Positions 25,922 through 35,248 of a stretch of DNA of 64,000 nt are shown piece after piece. This DNA comes from DASQJL01 sp036380835 (GTDB taxonomy: Bacteria > Eisenbacteria > RBG-16-71-46 > SZUA-252). The stretch spans positions 36,748 to 100,747 of the forward strand of contig DASVDZ010000031.1 in assembly GCA_036380835.1 (NCBI GenBank). Reading direction: 5' to 3'. How positions within the stretch are numbered: the first letter of the stretch is position 1; each line of letters opens with the position of its first letter. A program made the translations under genes and the position numbers. The notes beneath the pieces were generated by a model. That model worked only from the letters and a program-made list of their open reading frames with translations. It made no database searches and was not told the DNA's origin.

Positions 25922-28780
25922 ATGATCCCAGTGGTTGCTCGCCGCCGCTCGCGGAATCTCGATCCCGCGGCGCGGATCCGCCGCGCGGCCGGCCTTCTCG
26001 CGATCGTCGCCGCCTTGGTCACGGCGCCGGCCGCGCTGGCGGCCGTCAAGCCGCCGCAGGTCCGGCTCGACTTCGAAAAGTACACCCTTCCGAACGGCCT
26101 CGAGGTGATTCTTCGCGAGGACCATCGCCTCCCCAACGTGGCCGTGAACATCTGGTACCACGTCGGCCCCGCCAACGAGACCGAGGGACGCACGGGCTTC
26201 GCGCATCTCTTCGAGCACATGATGTTCCAGTCCTCGGGCCACGTGGGCGAGGACCAGATCTGGAAGTACCTCGAGGGGGCGGGGGCCTCCTTCATCAACG
26301 GCTCGACCGATTTCGACCGCACGAACTACCTCGAGGACATGCCGGCGAGCGGCCTCGAGATGGCGCTCTGGCTCGAGAGCGACCGGATGGGCTTCCTCCT
26401 CGACCGCCTCACCGGCCCGTCGCTCGCGAACCAGCAGGACGTCGTCCGGAACGAGCGGCGCCAGAGCATCGAGAACGCGCCCTATCAGCTCGCCGAGGAG
26501 GAGATGTGGCACCAGCTCTTCCCGAAGGGGCACCCGTACTACGCGGACGTGATCGGCTCCCATGAGGACGTGCAGGCGGCCAAACTCGAGGACGTGAAGG
26601 AGTTTTTCCGCCGCTACTACTGCCCCAACAACGCGAGCCTCGTGATCATCGGCGACATCGACAAGGCGAAGACGAAGGCGATGGTCCAGAAGTACTTCGG
26701 GACGCTGCCGCGCGGAGCCGACGTGCCGCCCATCACCGCGACGACGCCGCCGATCACGTCCGAGAAGCGTCTCGCCCTGACCGACAACGTGCAGCTCCCC
26801 CATCTCAACATGGGCTGGATCACGTCGCCGATCTTCAAGCCCGGCGACGCCGACGCGGTGGTCGCCGCCAACATCCTCGGCCAGGGCAAGGCGAGCCGCC
26901 TCTACAAGGCGCTCGTCTACGACAAGCAGGTCGCGCAGAGCGTGAGCGTCGACCAGCAGTCGCTCCAGCTCGGCTCGGTCTTCACGATCAGCGTGACGCT
27001 CAAGCCCGACCAGAAGCCGGACGACGTGGCGAAGCTGGTCGACGCGGAGCTGGACCGCTTCGCGAGCGAGGGGCCGACGCAGGCCGAGGTGGACGCCTCG
27101 CAGAACGCGATCTACTCGCAGATGGTATTCAGCCTCGAGCAGATCGGCGGCTTCGACGGCCTCGCCGACCGGTTCAACCGCTACAACCAGTTCCTCCACG
27201 ATCCCGGGTACCTCAACAAGGACATGGCGCGCTACGCCGCCGTGACGCCGGCGTCGGTGAAGGCGTTCGCGCAGGCCCAGCTGAAGAAGGACGCGCGCGT
27301 CGTCATCTCGGTGATGCCGGGCGAGAAGATTCGGCCGCCCGATCCGCCGGCGCCGCCGAAGCCGGAGGAGACCGAGAAGCCGGTCGTCTCGGCCGAACCG
27401 TGGCGGAACACGCCGCCCTCCATCGGGGCGGCATCCCAGGCCAAGCTGCCCGCGCCGAAGCGCTTCGCGCTCCCGAACGGGCTCTCGGTCTACGTCGTCG
27501 AGTCGCACAACCTCCCGCTGGTCTCGTGCGACCTGGTTCTCCGCTCGGGCAGCGGGATCGATCCGAAGGACGCGCCCGGCCTCGCCGGGTTCACCTCGGC
27601 CATGCTGGACGAGGGGACGACCACGCGGGACGCGCTCGCGATCGCCAACCAGATCCACGCGCTCGGGGCCTCGCTCGGCACCGGCTCGAGCGTCGACGGG
27701 AGCAGCGCGGACGTCTCCTCGTTGAAGCAGAACGCGCCGGCCGCCATGTCGATCCTCGCGGACGTGGTGATCCATCCCGCGTTCCCCGAGAGCGAGATGG
27801 GGCGCGTCCGGAGCCAGCGGCTGACGCAGCTCCTCCAGCAGCGGGACCAGACGTTCGGCACGGCGGTCCGCGTGATGAACGCGTGCCTCTTCGGCCCGAC
27901 GCACGCCTATGGGCACACGGTCCTCGGGACCGAGGCCGCCCTCAGCAAGATCTCGCGCGCGGACATCGAGACCTTCTACAAGAACTACTACTCCCCGAAG
28001 AACACGGCGCTCGTCATGGTCGGCGACGTCACCGAGGCCGAGGCCAAGAAGCTCGCGACCGACGCGTTCGCCGGATGGCAGGGTGCCGAGACCTCCGTCC
28101 CCGTTCCTCCCGCCGGGGCGACGGCCGGCTCGCGATTGGTCCTGGTCGACAAGCCGGGCTCGGCCCAGTCGGCGGTGCTCGCCGGGCAGATGGGCGTCGC
28201 CCGCTCCGACCCCGACTACGAGAAGCTCGACGTGATGAACACGGTCATGGGCGGGCTCTTCTCGAGCCGCATCAACATGAACCTCCGCGAGGACAAGGGC
28301 TATTCGTACGGCGCCTTCTCCTTCATCGGGCAGAACCGCGGGGTCGGTCCCCTCATGGCGGGCGCCGCCGTGCGGTCCGACGCGACCGGCCCGTCGATCG
28401 AAGAGATCCTCAAGGAAGTGAAGAAGATGAAGGACGGGGGCGTGACCGACGACGAGCTCAAGCTCGCCAAGGATTCGATCACCCGCTCCATCCCGGCCAA
28501 CTTCGAGACGACCGGGAGCACCGCGGGGACGCTGGCGCAGATCTACCTCTTCGATCTGCCGCTCGACTACTACCAGACGCTCCCCGGCCGCGTGAACGCG
28601 ATCACGAAGGATGACGTGCTCCAGGCCGCGCAGAAGCACCTGACGCCCGACCAGATGGTGGTCGTGGTGGTGGGAGACAAGAAGGTCGTCGAGCCCCAGC
28701 TCTCCAAGCTCTCGCTCGGCGCCATCGCCTACCGCGACGCGGACGGCATCGAGACGCAGGCCGCGCCCGCGACGAACTGA
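25922..28780 (+). CDS. M16 (insulinase-family) metallopeptidase, two fused units, exported
   Basis: A 952-residue protein with a signal peptide (residues 18-41, cleavage after ALA). Unit 1 carries the inverted zinc motif HLFEH at residues 95-99 and a downstream Glu in VVRNERRQSIEN. Unit 2 starts at about residue 540 (LPNGLSVYVVES) and has GLAGFTSAMLDEGT where the zinc motif should be, so it is catalytically inactive. This is the usual active/inactive clamshell arrangement. Typical late motifs are LGQGKASRLYKAL and GGLFSSRINMNLREDKGYSYG. The ATG at 25922 follows AAGGAG. A strong terminator follows the gene. Confidence 0.92.
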   Translation: MIPVVARRRSRNLDPAARIRRAAGLLAIVAALVTAPAALAAVKPPQVRLDFEKYTLPNGLEVILREDHRLPNVAVNIWYHVGPANETEGRTGFAHLFEHMMFQSSGHVGEDQIWKYLEGAGASFINGSTDFDRTNYLEDMPASGLEMALWLESDRMGFLLDRLTGPSLANQQDVVRNERRQSIENAPYQLAEEEMWHQLFPKGHPYYADVIGSHEDVQAAKLEDVKEFFRRYYCPNNASLVIIGDIDKAKTKAMVQKYFGTLPRGADVPPITATTPPITSEKRLALTDNVQLPHLNMGWITSPIFKPGDADAVVAANILGQGKASRLYKALVYDKQVAQSVSVDQQSLQLGSVFTISVTLKPDQKPDDVAKLVDAELDRFASEGPTQAEVDASQNAIYSQMVFSLEQIGGFDGLADRFNRYNQFLHDPGYLNKDMARYAAVTPASVKAFAQAQLKKDARVVISVMPGEKIRPPDPPAPPKPEETEKPVVSAEPWRNTPPSIGAASQAKLPAPKRFALPNGLSVYVVESHNLPLVSCDLVLRSGSGIDPKDAPGLAGFTSAMLDEGTTTRDALAIANQIHALGASLGTGSSVDGSSADVSSLKQNAPAAMSILADVVIHPAFPESEMGRVRSQRLTQLLQQRDQTFGTAVRVMNACLFGPTHAYGHTVLGTEAALSKISRADIETFYKNYYSPKNTALVMVGDVTEAEAKKLATDAFAGWQGAETSVPVPPAGATAGSRLVLVDKPGSAQSAVLAGQMGVARSDPDYEKLDVMNTVMGGLFSSRINMNLREDKGYSYGAFSFIGQNRGVGPLMAGAAVRSDATGPSIEEILKEVKKMKDGGVTDDELKLAKDSITRSIPANFETTGSTAGTLAQIYLFDLPLDYYQTLPGRVNAITKDDVLQAAQKHLTPDQMVVVVVGDKKVVEPQLSKLSLGAIAYRDADGIETQAAPATN

Positions 28781-28808
28781 TCGAAGCGGGTCGAAGCGCG
28801 AAAACAAG

Positions 28809-28838
28809 AACGGGGCTGCCTCACCGGCAGCCCCGTTT
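28809..28838. terminator. Bidirectional intrinsic terminator between M16 peptidase and ferritin genes
   Basis: A 12-base perfect stem (AACGGGGCTGCC with GGCAGCCCCGTT) closes a 5-base loop. The plus-strand tail is TTTCATTT and the minus-strand tail CTTGTTTT, so it can end both convergent transcripts. Confidence 0.8.
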
Positions 28839-28887
28839 CATTTCCACCCACGGACGGCGGCCCCTGGAGCGGGCCGCGCCGCGGAGG

Positions 28888-29412
28888 CTACGTCCCGCCT
28901 CCGCCCGCGACCGACGGCACGGAGATGCCGCCCCGGCGCGCGAGGTACTCCTCGACGAAGAGAAGGCCCGACTCGCCCGCGCGGCGCACGATGCTGAGCA
29001 GCGTGTCCATGCTGGCGACCTCTTCGAGCTGTTCGCTCACGAACCACTGCAGGAAGTTCCGGGTGATGTGGTCGTTCTCCTTGATGGCGAGATCGACGAG
29101 GCCGTTGATCTGCTTCGTCACGGTCTCCTCCCAATCGAGCGAGAGCTTCACCGCCTCCTCCGCCGTCGCGAATCGCGGCTTCGGGGCGGGAATCGCCGGG
29201 ACCGCCACGCGCGCCCCGGCGTCGACCACGTAGTTCACGAGCTTGAGCGCGTGCTCGCGCTCCTCGTCGGCCTGTTTCATGAAGTGCTTCGACAGCTCCG
29301 GCAGGCTCTCGCTGCCGAAGTGGGCGCCGATCGAGACGTATTGCAGCATGGCGCCGAATTCATTGCCGATCTGCGTATTGATCGCGTCGGCCATCTTCTG
29401 GCTGATGATCAT
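28888..29412 (-). CDS. Ferritin
   Basis: A 174-residue four-helix iron-storage protein. Helix A has IGNEFGAMLQYVSIGAHF with the ferroxidase Glu, helix B has ADEEREHALKLVNYVVDAG containing the E-x-x-H pair, and helices C and D contain NGLVDLAIKENDHITRNFLQWFVSEQLEEV. It forms 24-subunit shells that oxidise and store iron. A short Gly-rich C-terminal tail is extra. The ATG at 29412 lies 20 bases downstream of the subtilase gene stop, so the two may be cotranscribed. Large iron storage fits an organism with a very high haem demand. Confidence 0.92.
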   Translation of the reverse strand: MIISQKMADAINTQIGNEFGAMLQYVSIGAHFGSESLPELSKHFMKQADEEREHALKLVNYVVDAGARVAVPAIPAPKPRFATAEEAVKLSLDWEETVTKQINGLVDLAIKENDHITRNFLQWFVSEQLEEVASMDTLLSIVRRAGESGLLFVEEYLARRGGISVPSVAGGGGT

Positions 29413-29431
29413 GGTCGCTCCCGGGACTGGG

Positions 29432-31360
29432 TTATTTCCCCGCGGACGACGGCGAGCCGCCCCCGGCGGCCGGGCCGCCCGACTCCGCGAGGGCCATCGA
29501 CTTCTTGGGATCGAGCAGACGGATCTCCCGATCGCCCACCTTCTTGGACTCGGCCCCGTCCACGATCAGCTTCTTCACCTGGAGCGTCGACAGCTTGGGA
29601 TGGGCCGCCAAGAGCTGGCCGGCCAGGTTGGTCACCTGCGGGGCGGCCATGCTGGTTCCGCTCAGCTTCATCCGCTCCCCGCCGGGGATGTTGCTCTCGA
29701 CCTCGTATCCGCTGGCGTAGACGTCCACGTTCCCGAAGCTCGTGAACGACGTCTGGTCGCCCGCCTGGTCCACGGCGCCGACCACGATCACGTTCGGGAG
29801 CTTGAAGCTGCTCGGGAAGACCTCGTCGAACTTCACGTCGTTGTCCGAGTTCCCCGCCGCGATGCAGAAGAGCGTGTTCGGCGCCTTCTGGATCGCGCCC
29901 TCGAGCGCCTGATAGCCGATGTCATAGATCTTCCGCGCGAGCGCCTTCCGCTCCTCGGGCGTTCCCTCGAAGTGATTCTGCTCGAGCGCGTTGTCGATCG
30001 ACTTGAGGTCGCCGCCCCAGCTCATGTTGACGGCGCGCGCGCCGTGGCGGTTCAGGTACTCCACCGTCTTGACCATCGCGACGGCGTCCTTCTTCGCCTG
30101 CTCGATCGTCGGCTTCTCGGGGATCATGTGGTAGTCGAACGTGATGCGGGCGCCGAGCAGGCGCGCGGCGGGATTCCCGCGGGCCGCGATGCCCGAGACG
30201 TGCGTGCCGTGCGCGTACTGCGAGAAGTGGTTGACGCCCTCGATGAACGGCTTCACCTGATCTTGTGGCAGGGACGCGAGCTGCTTCTTGACCGCGTCCG
30301 CGTCGGGCGTGTCGAGGTTCGCCTGCAGATCCTCGAGGCCCTTCATGGCCGCCTTGTACTTGTCGGCGTCCGGCCCCAGCTCGTCGCGCGGGATCAGGAG
30401 CCCCGTCGTCGGGTCGGAGTGGAGCGTGTAGGCGATGCCGTTCACGTCGTCGACGAACCCATTCTTGTCGTCGTCCTTGCCGTTCCCCGGCTTCTCGCCC
30501 TTGTTCACCCAGAGGTTCGACGGGTAGAGGGAGACGTCGACGCCGGAATCCCAGATGCCGATCACGACCGGCGTCAGCTTCTGGGTCGCGTCGAGCGTCA
30601 CGTCGCGCGCGGCCCAGATGTCCGGCTTCGGCTCCTGCTTGTGGGCGTCGAGCGCCGCCGCGTAGACCGCCGCGGCGTCCTGCTGGTACGGGAGGTAGTT
30701 CTGGATGGTGTAGGACGCGCCGACGAGCGACGCCGCGAAGTCCTGGCTGAGCTTGCCGCCCGAGGCGGCCATCGGATCGATCGCGCTCGCGATCTGGCCG
30801 ACGATCAGGTTGCGGGAGAGGATCTCCGCGCGCCCCTTCGCCTGCTTGATCGACTCGCGGACGTCTTCGAACGGAAGCGCCGCGAGCGACTTGCTGAGAT
30901 CGTCGCGGAACGCCTGATGCGCCTGGTCGGCGGGCGCGCTCATCGCGGCGATCGTCGCCCGGGTCAGGAGCCCCGTCATGAGCTTGTCGGCGGGCTTCTC
31001 CTCGAGGTCGCGGATCTGGTCCACCAGGGCGAGCGCCGTGGGAAAGTCCTTCCGAAGCATCGCGATGGTGAGCCGCTCGCCGGCGAAGCGCTTGAGCGTC
31101 GTCTTGTCCTGGATGTCGTACGTGTCGAGGTCCTTCTTCACGTCGGCCTCGACGCGCCCCGCCAGCTCGAGGATCGCGGCCGGGTTCTCGACCATCTCGC
31201 TCGGCTTCCCGGAGACGTCGTAGGTGTGGGTCGGAAGGTCGGCGAGCTTCTCGATCTTGATCTTCTCGGCGATCGCGCGGCCCGCGAACGGCAGGGCGGC
31301 GAGGCCAAGGACGAGCGCGACCCCGAAGAGGAGCCGGAGATACCGATGGTTCCGATGCAT
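29432..31360 (-). CDS. Subtilisin-family (S8) serine protease with extended insert, exported
   Basis: A 642-residue exported protease. Residues 1-31 form a signal peptide ending RAIAEKI. The catalytic residues are Asp271 (IGIWDSGVD), His384 (AHGTHVSG) and Ser570 (LSGTSMAAPQ), with the oxyanion Asn504 (AAGNSDND). A calcium-type loop GNGKDDDKNGFVDD follows the Asp. Two features are unusual: about 240 residues of helical sequence precede the Asp, and about 113 residues separate Asp from His, including a charged helical insert. The C-terminus is Gly/Ser-rich low complexity. It is followed closely by the ferritin gene. Confidence 0.9.
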   Translation of the reverse strand: MHRNHRYLRLLFGVALVLGLAALPFAGRAIAEKIKIEKLADLPTHTYDVSGKPSEMVENPAAILELAGRVEADVKKDLDTYDIQDKTTLKRFAGERLTIAMLRKDFPTALALVDQIRDLEEKPADKLMTGLLTRATIAAMSAPADQAHQAFRDDLSKSLAALPFEDVRESIKQAKGRAEILSRNLIVGQIASAIDPMAASGGKLSQDFAASLVGASYTIQNYLPYQQDAAAVYAAALDAHKQEPKPDIWAARDVTLDATQKLTPVVIGIWDSGVDVSLYPSNLWVNKGEKPGNGKDDDKNGFVDDVNGIAYTLHSDPTTGLLIPRDELGPDADKYKAAMKGLEDLQANLDTPDADAVKKQLASLPQDQVKPFIEGVNHFSQYAHGTHVSGIAARGNPAARLLGARITFDYHMIPEKPTIEQAKKDAVAMVKTVEYLNRHGARAVNMSWGGDLKSIDNALEQNHFEGTPEERKALARKIYDIGYQALEGAIQKAPNTLFCIAAGNSDNDVKFDEVFPSSFKLPNVIVVGAVDQAGDQTSFTSFGNVDVYASGYEVESNIPGGERMKLSGTSMAAPQVTNLAGQLLAAHPKLSTLQVKKLIVDGAESKKVGDREIRLLDPKKSMALAESGGPAAGGGSPSSAGK

Positions 31361-31490
31361 GGCGATCAACCTCACATGGGGAGAAATGGATTCACGTCCC
31401 GGAGGGACGACAGGTCCAGCGGCAGAGAATACCGCAAAACGCCCCCGCCGCGGCGACTCCCTGGGGCCTCCCGTGCTATCCTGGCCTCCC

Positions 31491-32021
31491 ATGAGCGAGT
31501 ACCCGTGGCAGTCCCCGTTCGGGCCGCATGGTCCCCAGGTCCAGAACCCTTCGACCACGCCGAACCCGACGATTCCAACCCCGCCGCAGGACTTCGGATC
31601 CCCCAGCCCGTGGGCCCCGCCCGACCCATCCTCGCCCGGTGTGGGCGGAGGGGGCGGAGCCGGCGGGACCGGAGGCGGTGAGGCCGGAGGCGGAGCCGGC
31701 GGGACCGGAGGCGCGGCGAGCGCCATCTCCGACGCGCCGATCGGGAAGCGGATCCGCAATCTGGCCATCGTGGGCGTCGTCCTCGGAGCCTTCGTGGGAC
31801 TCATGCGCGGGCTCCTGACGCACATGCCGCCGTCGGCCACGGGACTCCTGGCGCTCCGGTTCGGCATCGCGGCCGCCCTGGCCGGCGCCGGCATCCCGCC
31901 CGCGATCCGCGCCATCGTCCTCGCCGCCCGAGCCGCCATCTGGATCGCGCTCGCGCTCGTCCTCTGGGTCGTCGCGATCATCCTGATGGGCCAGAGCGGC
32001 TGGCTGACGCGGCTGCGGTAG
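31491..32021 (+). CDS. Proline/glycine-rich membrane protein of unknown function
   Basis: I do not recognise this 176-residue protein. Residues 1-50 are Pro/Ser/Gln-rich, residues 50-75 are a Gly/Ala/Thr repeat, and residues 85-170 hold two or three hydrophobic segments (IVGVVLGAFVGLMRGLLTHM, FGIAAALAGAGIPPAIRAIV, IALALVLWVVAIILMG). It lacks a signal peptide, so the low-complexity N-terminus is probably cytoplasmic. The Gly region is encoded by a 36-base tandem period, listed separately. ATG 31491 is the best start, though a strong ribosome-binding site is not seen. Confidence 0.6.
   Translation: MSEYPWQSPFGPHGPQVQNPSTTPNPTIPTPPQDFGSPSPWAPPDPSSPGVGGGGGAGGTGGGEAGGGAGGTGGAASAISDAPIGKRIRNLAIVGVVLGAFVGLMRGLLTHMPPSATGLLALRFGIAAALAGAGIPPAIRAIVLAARAAIWIALALVLWVVAIILMGQSGWLTRLR
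31653..31713 (+). repeat. Intragenic direct repeat encoding the Gly-rich linker
   Basis: Two identical 25-base copies (31653-31677 and 31689-31713) are offset by 36 bases and encode GGAGGTGG-type sequence. The repeat is a likely site of length variation by slippage. Confidence 0.85.
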
Positions 32022-32059
32022 TCGCGGCGGGGCTCTGAGACGGCAGGGCAGTAGTGTGG

Positions 32060-32134
32060 TGTCCCCAAGGGGATTCGAACCCCTGTTGCCGCCGTGAAAG
32101 GGCGGTGTCCTAGGCCGGGCTAGACGATGGGGAC
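32060..32134 (-). tRNA. tRNA-Glu (anticodon UUC)
   Basis: A complete cloverleaf reads on the minus strand. The acceptor GTCCCCA pairs with TGGGGAC, the anticodon stem-loop is CCGCCCTTTCACGGCGG with anticodon TTC, and the T-arm is GGGGTTCGAATCCCC. The CCA end is encoded at 32059-32057. Confidence 0.95.
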
Positions 32135-32454
32135 GCACCTGATTCCGCGATGTTCGAGGCGGGCGGAGTCGATTCGAGCCGCGCCAATATACCGCACGCA
32201 CGCCCTCCCCGCAAACGACTCCGGAGCCGCCGACGCCCTGGCCGGATCGAGCCACGAATTGGGTAGATTGGCACCCACCCGGCTCCCGCCCAACATGAGA
32301 CATACTCCATAAACAGCTGTATATATGCGACTTAACCTTTCGCATCTTCCGGCACGGCCCATGCCATTCACTCCTGTGGAACGGGTAGGCATGGACGCCA
32401 TGCGTGGGCACGGAGTGCTCCAACGGAGTGGACCAGACGAGAAGGGGCGAGGAG
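32135..32454. other. Intergenic region with one candidate promoter
   Basis: About 320 bases between tRNA-Glu and the membrane-protein gene. The only signal I can support is GAGACA (32297-32302) and TATATA (32320-32325) with a 17-base spacer on the plus strand, which would give a 5' leader of about 125 bases. Nothing else is recognised. Confidence 0.35.
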
Positions 32455-33171
32455 ATGCTCTTGACGGTCTACGTCACCCTGGTGGTCGCCGCGGGAGGGC
32501 TCGCGATGTGGGCGGCGGGCGCTCCCGACCCCACCATGGGCGTCCTCCCCCTTCTCTTCTGGTTCCTCGCGAACCTGCTCGGCGAGGTGCTCTGGCTGCC
32601 GGCCCCGAAGGGGCGCGGCTACCTGAGCATGGCGAACGCCGCGAACGTGGCGACGCTGATCCTCCTGCCGCCGTCCACGGCGGTGGTCGTCTGCGCCGTC
32701 GCGGGGCTCACGGCCGATCTCGTCTTCCGGCGCCGCGCCTGGTATCAGGGCCTCTTCAACTTCGGCATGTGCGCGAGCACGGTCTTCGTGGCGGCGCTCG
32801 TCTTCCGCGCGGCCGGCGGCGTGAGCGCCGACGTCGACGATCTCCTGATGCCGACCAACGCGGCCCCGCTCTTCCTGATGGGGCTCACGTACTTCATGGT
32901 CAACACGGGCCTCGTCGCGGGCGTGGTCGCGCTCAACTCGGGCGGCTCCGTGCGCGAGGTCTGGAAGACGAGCTTCGCCTTCCCCTACGAGCTGGTCGGG
33001 GCGCTGGTGCTGAACCTCCTCGGCTACCTCTTCGCGATCCTCTTCCTGACGTGGGGCTACATGAGCGCCTTCGTCGCGGTGATCGCGACCTACTTCATCC
33101 GCGATGCGTACGTTCGCTACGTCCGCGACGCCAAAGCCGCCGAGCCTCCCGCGATGGACGACGCGGCGTGA
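32455..33171 (+). CDS. Polytopic membrane protein, sensor-like N-terminal module without output domain
   Basis: A 238-residue protein with about eight hydrophobic segments and no soluble domain. The pattern LPLLFWFLANLLGEVLWLPAPKGRGYLSMANAANVATLILL, followed by FRRRAWYQGLFNFGMCAST, is reminiscent of MASE-type membrane sensor modules usually fused to GGDEF or HD-GYP domains, but here there is none. This resemblance is from memory and not secure. ATG 32455 follows GGGGCGAGGAG; a GTG at 32404 is an alternative. The next gene starts 14 bases later, so the two form a small operon with the lipoprotein. Confidence 0.6.
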   Translation: MLLTVYVTLVVAAGGLAMWAAGAPDPTMGVLPLLFWFLANLLGEVLWLPAPKGRGYLSMANAANVATLILLPPSTAVVVCAVAGLTADLVFRRRAWYQGLFNFGMCASTVFVAALVFRAAGGVSADVDDLLMPTNAAPLFLMGLTYFMVNTGLVAGVVALNSGGSVREVWKTSFAFPYELVGALVLNLLGYLFAILFLTWGYMSAFVAVIATYFIRDAYVRYVRDAKAAEPPAMDDAA

Positions 33172-33185
33172 GAGAGGAGATCTCG

Positions 33186-33863
33186 ATGACGGGACGCGGA
33201 GGACGTAGCTGGAAGCGGGTCTGCGCGACGGTCGTGGCGGTCGTGGCGACGCTCGCCCTGACGGGCTGCGGCGACACGCTCCTCGGCCCCGCCTCGGGCC
33301 CGGGCACGCCCGCGCCGCCGAGCGGCCCCGAGGTCCTCTTCGTCCGCGCCGATGGAACCTTCGGCTTCATGCCGGCGTCGGTGGCGGCGCTCCGGTCGGA
33401 CGTGCTGACCACGACCGACCGTTCGCTCATGGTCTCGCAGAAGGTCGACGGCGCGGTCGGAGGGATGCTCCGCTGCGGCCGGTTCCTGCTCCACGTTCCG
33501 GCGGGCGCGTTCGACGGCACGGGCACCGTGTCGATGCTGATGCGCGACTCCACCGTGATGGTCGTCGATCTCGAGGTGTCGCCGGCCGAGCTGAACGGCT
33601 TCCAGGTGCCGGTCACGCTGGCGGTGAACACGACCGGAACGGACGTGTCGTCCGACACGCTGTCGATCTACTGGTACGACCCGGAGAAGGCCGACTGGAC
33701 CGGCTTGGCGTGCGATTCGGATCTGTCGACCGACGCCACCCTGCTCGAGACGATCACCGAGACGACCCTTTCGCCGCTCGAGGGGACCGACACCACGACC
33801 AAGGGGCTGATGACCCCGCTGGTCCACTTCTCCCGTTATTCGGCCGGAAAGGCAGGCTGGTAG
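33186..33863 (+). CDS. Putative lipoprotein with beta-sandwich (ZU5-like) segment
   Basis: A 225-residue exported protein. The signal ends ATLALTGCGDTLLG, a good lipobox with Cys28. After a Pro/Gly-rich linker, the core is beta-rich. The segment CGRFLLHVPAGAFDGTGTVSMLMRDST resembles the start of ZU5-type domains (a hydrophobic strand, PAGA, then short strands), and VPVTLAVNTTGTD and LSIYWYDPEKADW continue the sandwich. The function is unknown. It is translated from the same operon as the upstream membrane protein and is followed by a GC hairpin. Confidence 0.65.
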   Translation: MTGRGGRSWKRVCATVVAVVATLALTGCGDTLLGPASGPGTPAPPSGPEVLFVRADGTFGFMPASVAALRSDVLTTTDRSLMVSQKVDGAVGGMLRCGRFLLHVPAGAFDGTGTVSMLMRDSTVMVVDLEVSPAELNGFQVPVTLAVNTTGTDVSSDTLSIYWYDPEKADWTGLACDSDLSTDATLLETITETTLSPLEGTDTTTKGLMTPLVHFSRYSAGKAGW

Positions 33864-33922
33864 CGTCTTCCTCTACCTTCGTCCCCCTTCCGAAGGACTG
33901 ACGGCAGGCGCACCGGCCGGCG

Positions 33923-33948
33923 GGCCGCCGCGGATCTCCGCGGCGGCC
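33923..33948 (+). terminator. GC-rich hairpin after the lipoprotein gene
   Basis: A perfect 11-base stem closes an ATCT loop 60 bases after the stop codon. The downstream tail is not U-rich, so termination is possible but not certain. Confidence 0.45.
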
Positions 33949-34081
33949 TCGCCATTCCCGCCTCCCTCTTGACCCACCGTGCCCCCGCGCCCCGCACTGC
34001 CCCGTTGCGCCGGGGCGGGGCGGCCGATATCCTCACGGACTCTCGACATTCGCGCCAAGGCGCGCAACGACCGGAGGGGCC

Positions 34082-35248
34082 ATGCAGAAGTTCGACGGCG
34101 TCGATTTCATGGAGGTCGACGGCCTGTTCAGCGAGGAAGAGATCGCCGTCCGGGACACGATCCGCGAGTTCGTGACCGACCGCGTCATCCCGATCATCGA
34201 GAAGCACAACCGCGAGGGCACCTTTCCCGCCCACCTGATCCCCGAGATGGCCGCCCTCGGGGTCTACGGCGCGAACATCAACGGCTACGGCTGCCCCGGT
34301 CTCAACAACGTGGCGTACGGGCTGATCATGCAGGAGTTGGAGCGCGGCGACAGCGGGCTCCGCTCGTTCGTCTCGGTCCAGGGCGGGCTCTGCATGTACC
34401 CCATCCTCGCGTACGGCTCCGACGCCCAGAAGAACAAGTACCTCCCGGAGATGGCGAAGGGGAACGTGATCGGGTGCTTCGGGCTGACCGAGGCCGACTT
34501 CGGCTCGAACCCGAGCGGCATGATCACCACCGCGCGGAAGGACGGGAACGGCTACGTCCTGAACGGCAGCAAGATGTGGATCACGAACGGCGGCGTGGCC
34601 CACATCGCGATCGTCTGGGCCAAGCTCGAAGGAAGGATCCGCGGCTTCATCGTGGAGAAGGGCACGCCCGGATACTCGACGCGCGACATCCACGGCAAGT
34701 TCTCCCTGCGCGCCTCGGTCACGTCGGAGCTCTCGTTCCAGGACTGCCGGATCCCCGCGGAGAACATCCTGCCGAACGTGGACGGGCTGAAGGGCCCGCT
34801 CGGCTGCCTCAACCAGGCGCGCTACGGGATCGCGTGGGGCGGCGTCGGCGCGGCCATGGCCTGCTACCACGAGGCGCTCCACTACGCGAAGACGCGCGTC
34901 CAGTTCGACCGGCCGATCGCCGGGTTCCAGCTCGTCCAGAACAAGCTGGCCTGGATGATCCGCGAGATCACCAAGGCGCAGCTCCTCGTGCTCCACCTGG
35001 GGCGGCTCAAGGACCAGGACAAGGTCAAGCCGCACCACATCTCGCTCGGCAAGATGAACAACATCGACGTGGCGCTCCGGTGCGCGCGCATGGCGCGCGA
35101 CATCCTGGGCGCGAGCGGCATCACCGACGAGTACCAGTGCGGCCGCCACCTCTGCAATCTCGAGTCGGTCTACACGTACGAGGGGACGCACGACATCCAC
35201 AACCTGATCATCGGCGAGGCCGCGACGGGGATTCCGGCCTACAAGTAA
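34082..35248 (+). CDS. gcdH: Glutaryl-CoA dehydrogenase
   Basis: An FAD-dependent acyl-CoA dehydrogenase of 388 residues, converting glutaryl-CoA to crotonyl-CoA in lysine and tryptophan catabolism. Family-specific features are NGYGCPGLNNVAYGL near residue 61, the substrate-binding RSFVSVQGGL with Arg and Ser, TEADFGSNPSGM, KMWITNGGVAHIAIVWAK, CRIPAENILPN, and the C-terminal TYEGTHDIHNLIIGEAATG holding the catalytic Glu. ATG 34082 follows a GGAGG site. Its 3' end overlaps the convergent transporter gene by ten bases. Electrons would pass through electron-transfer flavoprotein, which is not encoded here. Confidence 0.92.
   Translation: MQKFDGVDFMEVDGLFSEEEIAVRDTIREFVTDRVIPIIEKHNREGTFPAHLIPEMAALGVYGANINGYGCPGLNNVAYGLIMQELERGDSGLRSFVSVQGGLCMYPILAYGSDAQKNKYLPEMAKGNVIGCFGLTEADFGSNPSGMITTARKDGNGYVLNGSKMWITNGGVAHIAIVWAKLEGRIRGFIVEKGTPGYSTRDIHGKFSLRASVTSELSFQDCRIPAENILPNVDGLKGPLGCLNQARYGIAWGGVGAAMACYHEALHYAKTRVQFDRPIAGFQLVQNKLAWMIREITKAQLLVLHLGRLKDQDKVKPHHISLGKMNNIDVALRCARMARDILGASGITDEYQCGRHLCNLESVYTYEGTHDIHNLIIGEAATGIPAYK

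Noticed and set aside
27460..28780. Second active protease site in the M16 protein
   Set aside because: The C-terminal unit lacks the HxxEH motif (it has GLAGFTSAMLDEG), so it is the inactive half, as usual for fused M16 enzymes.
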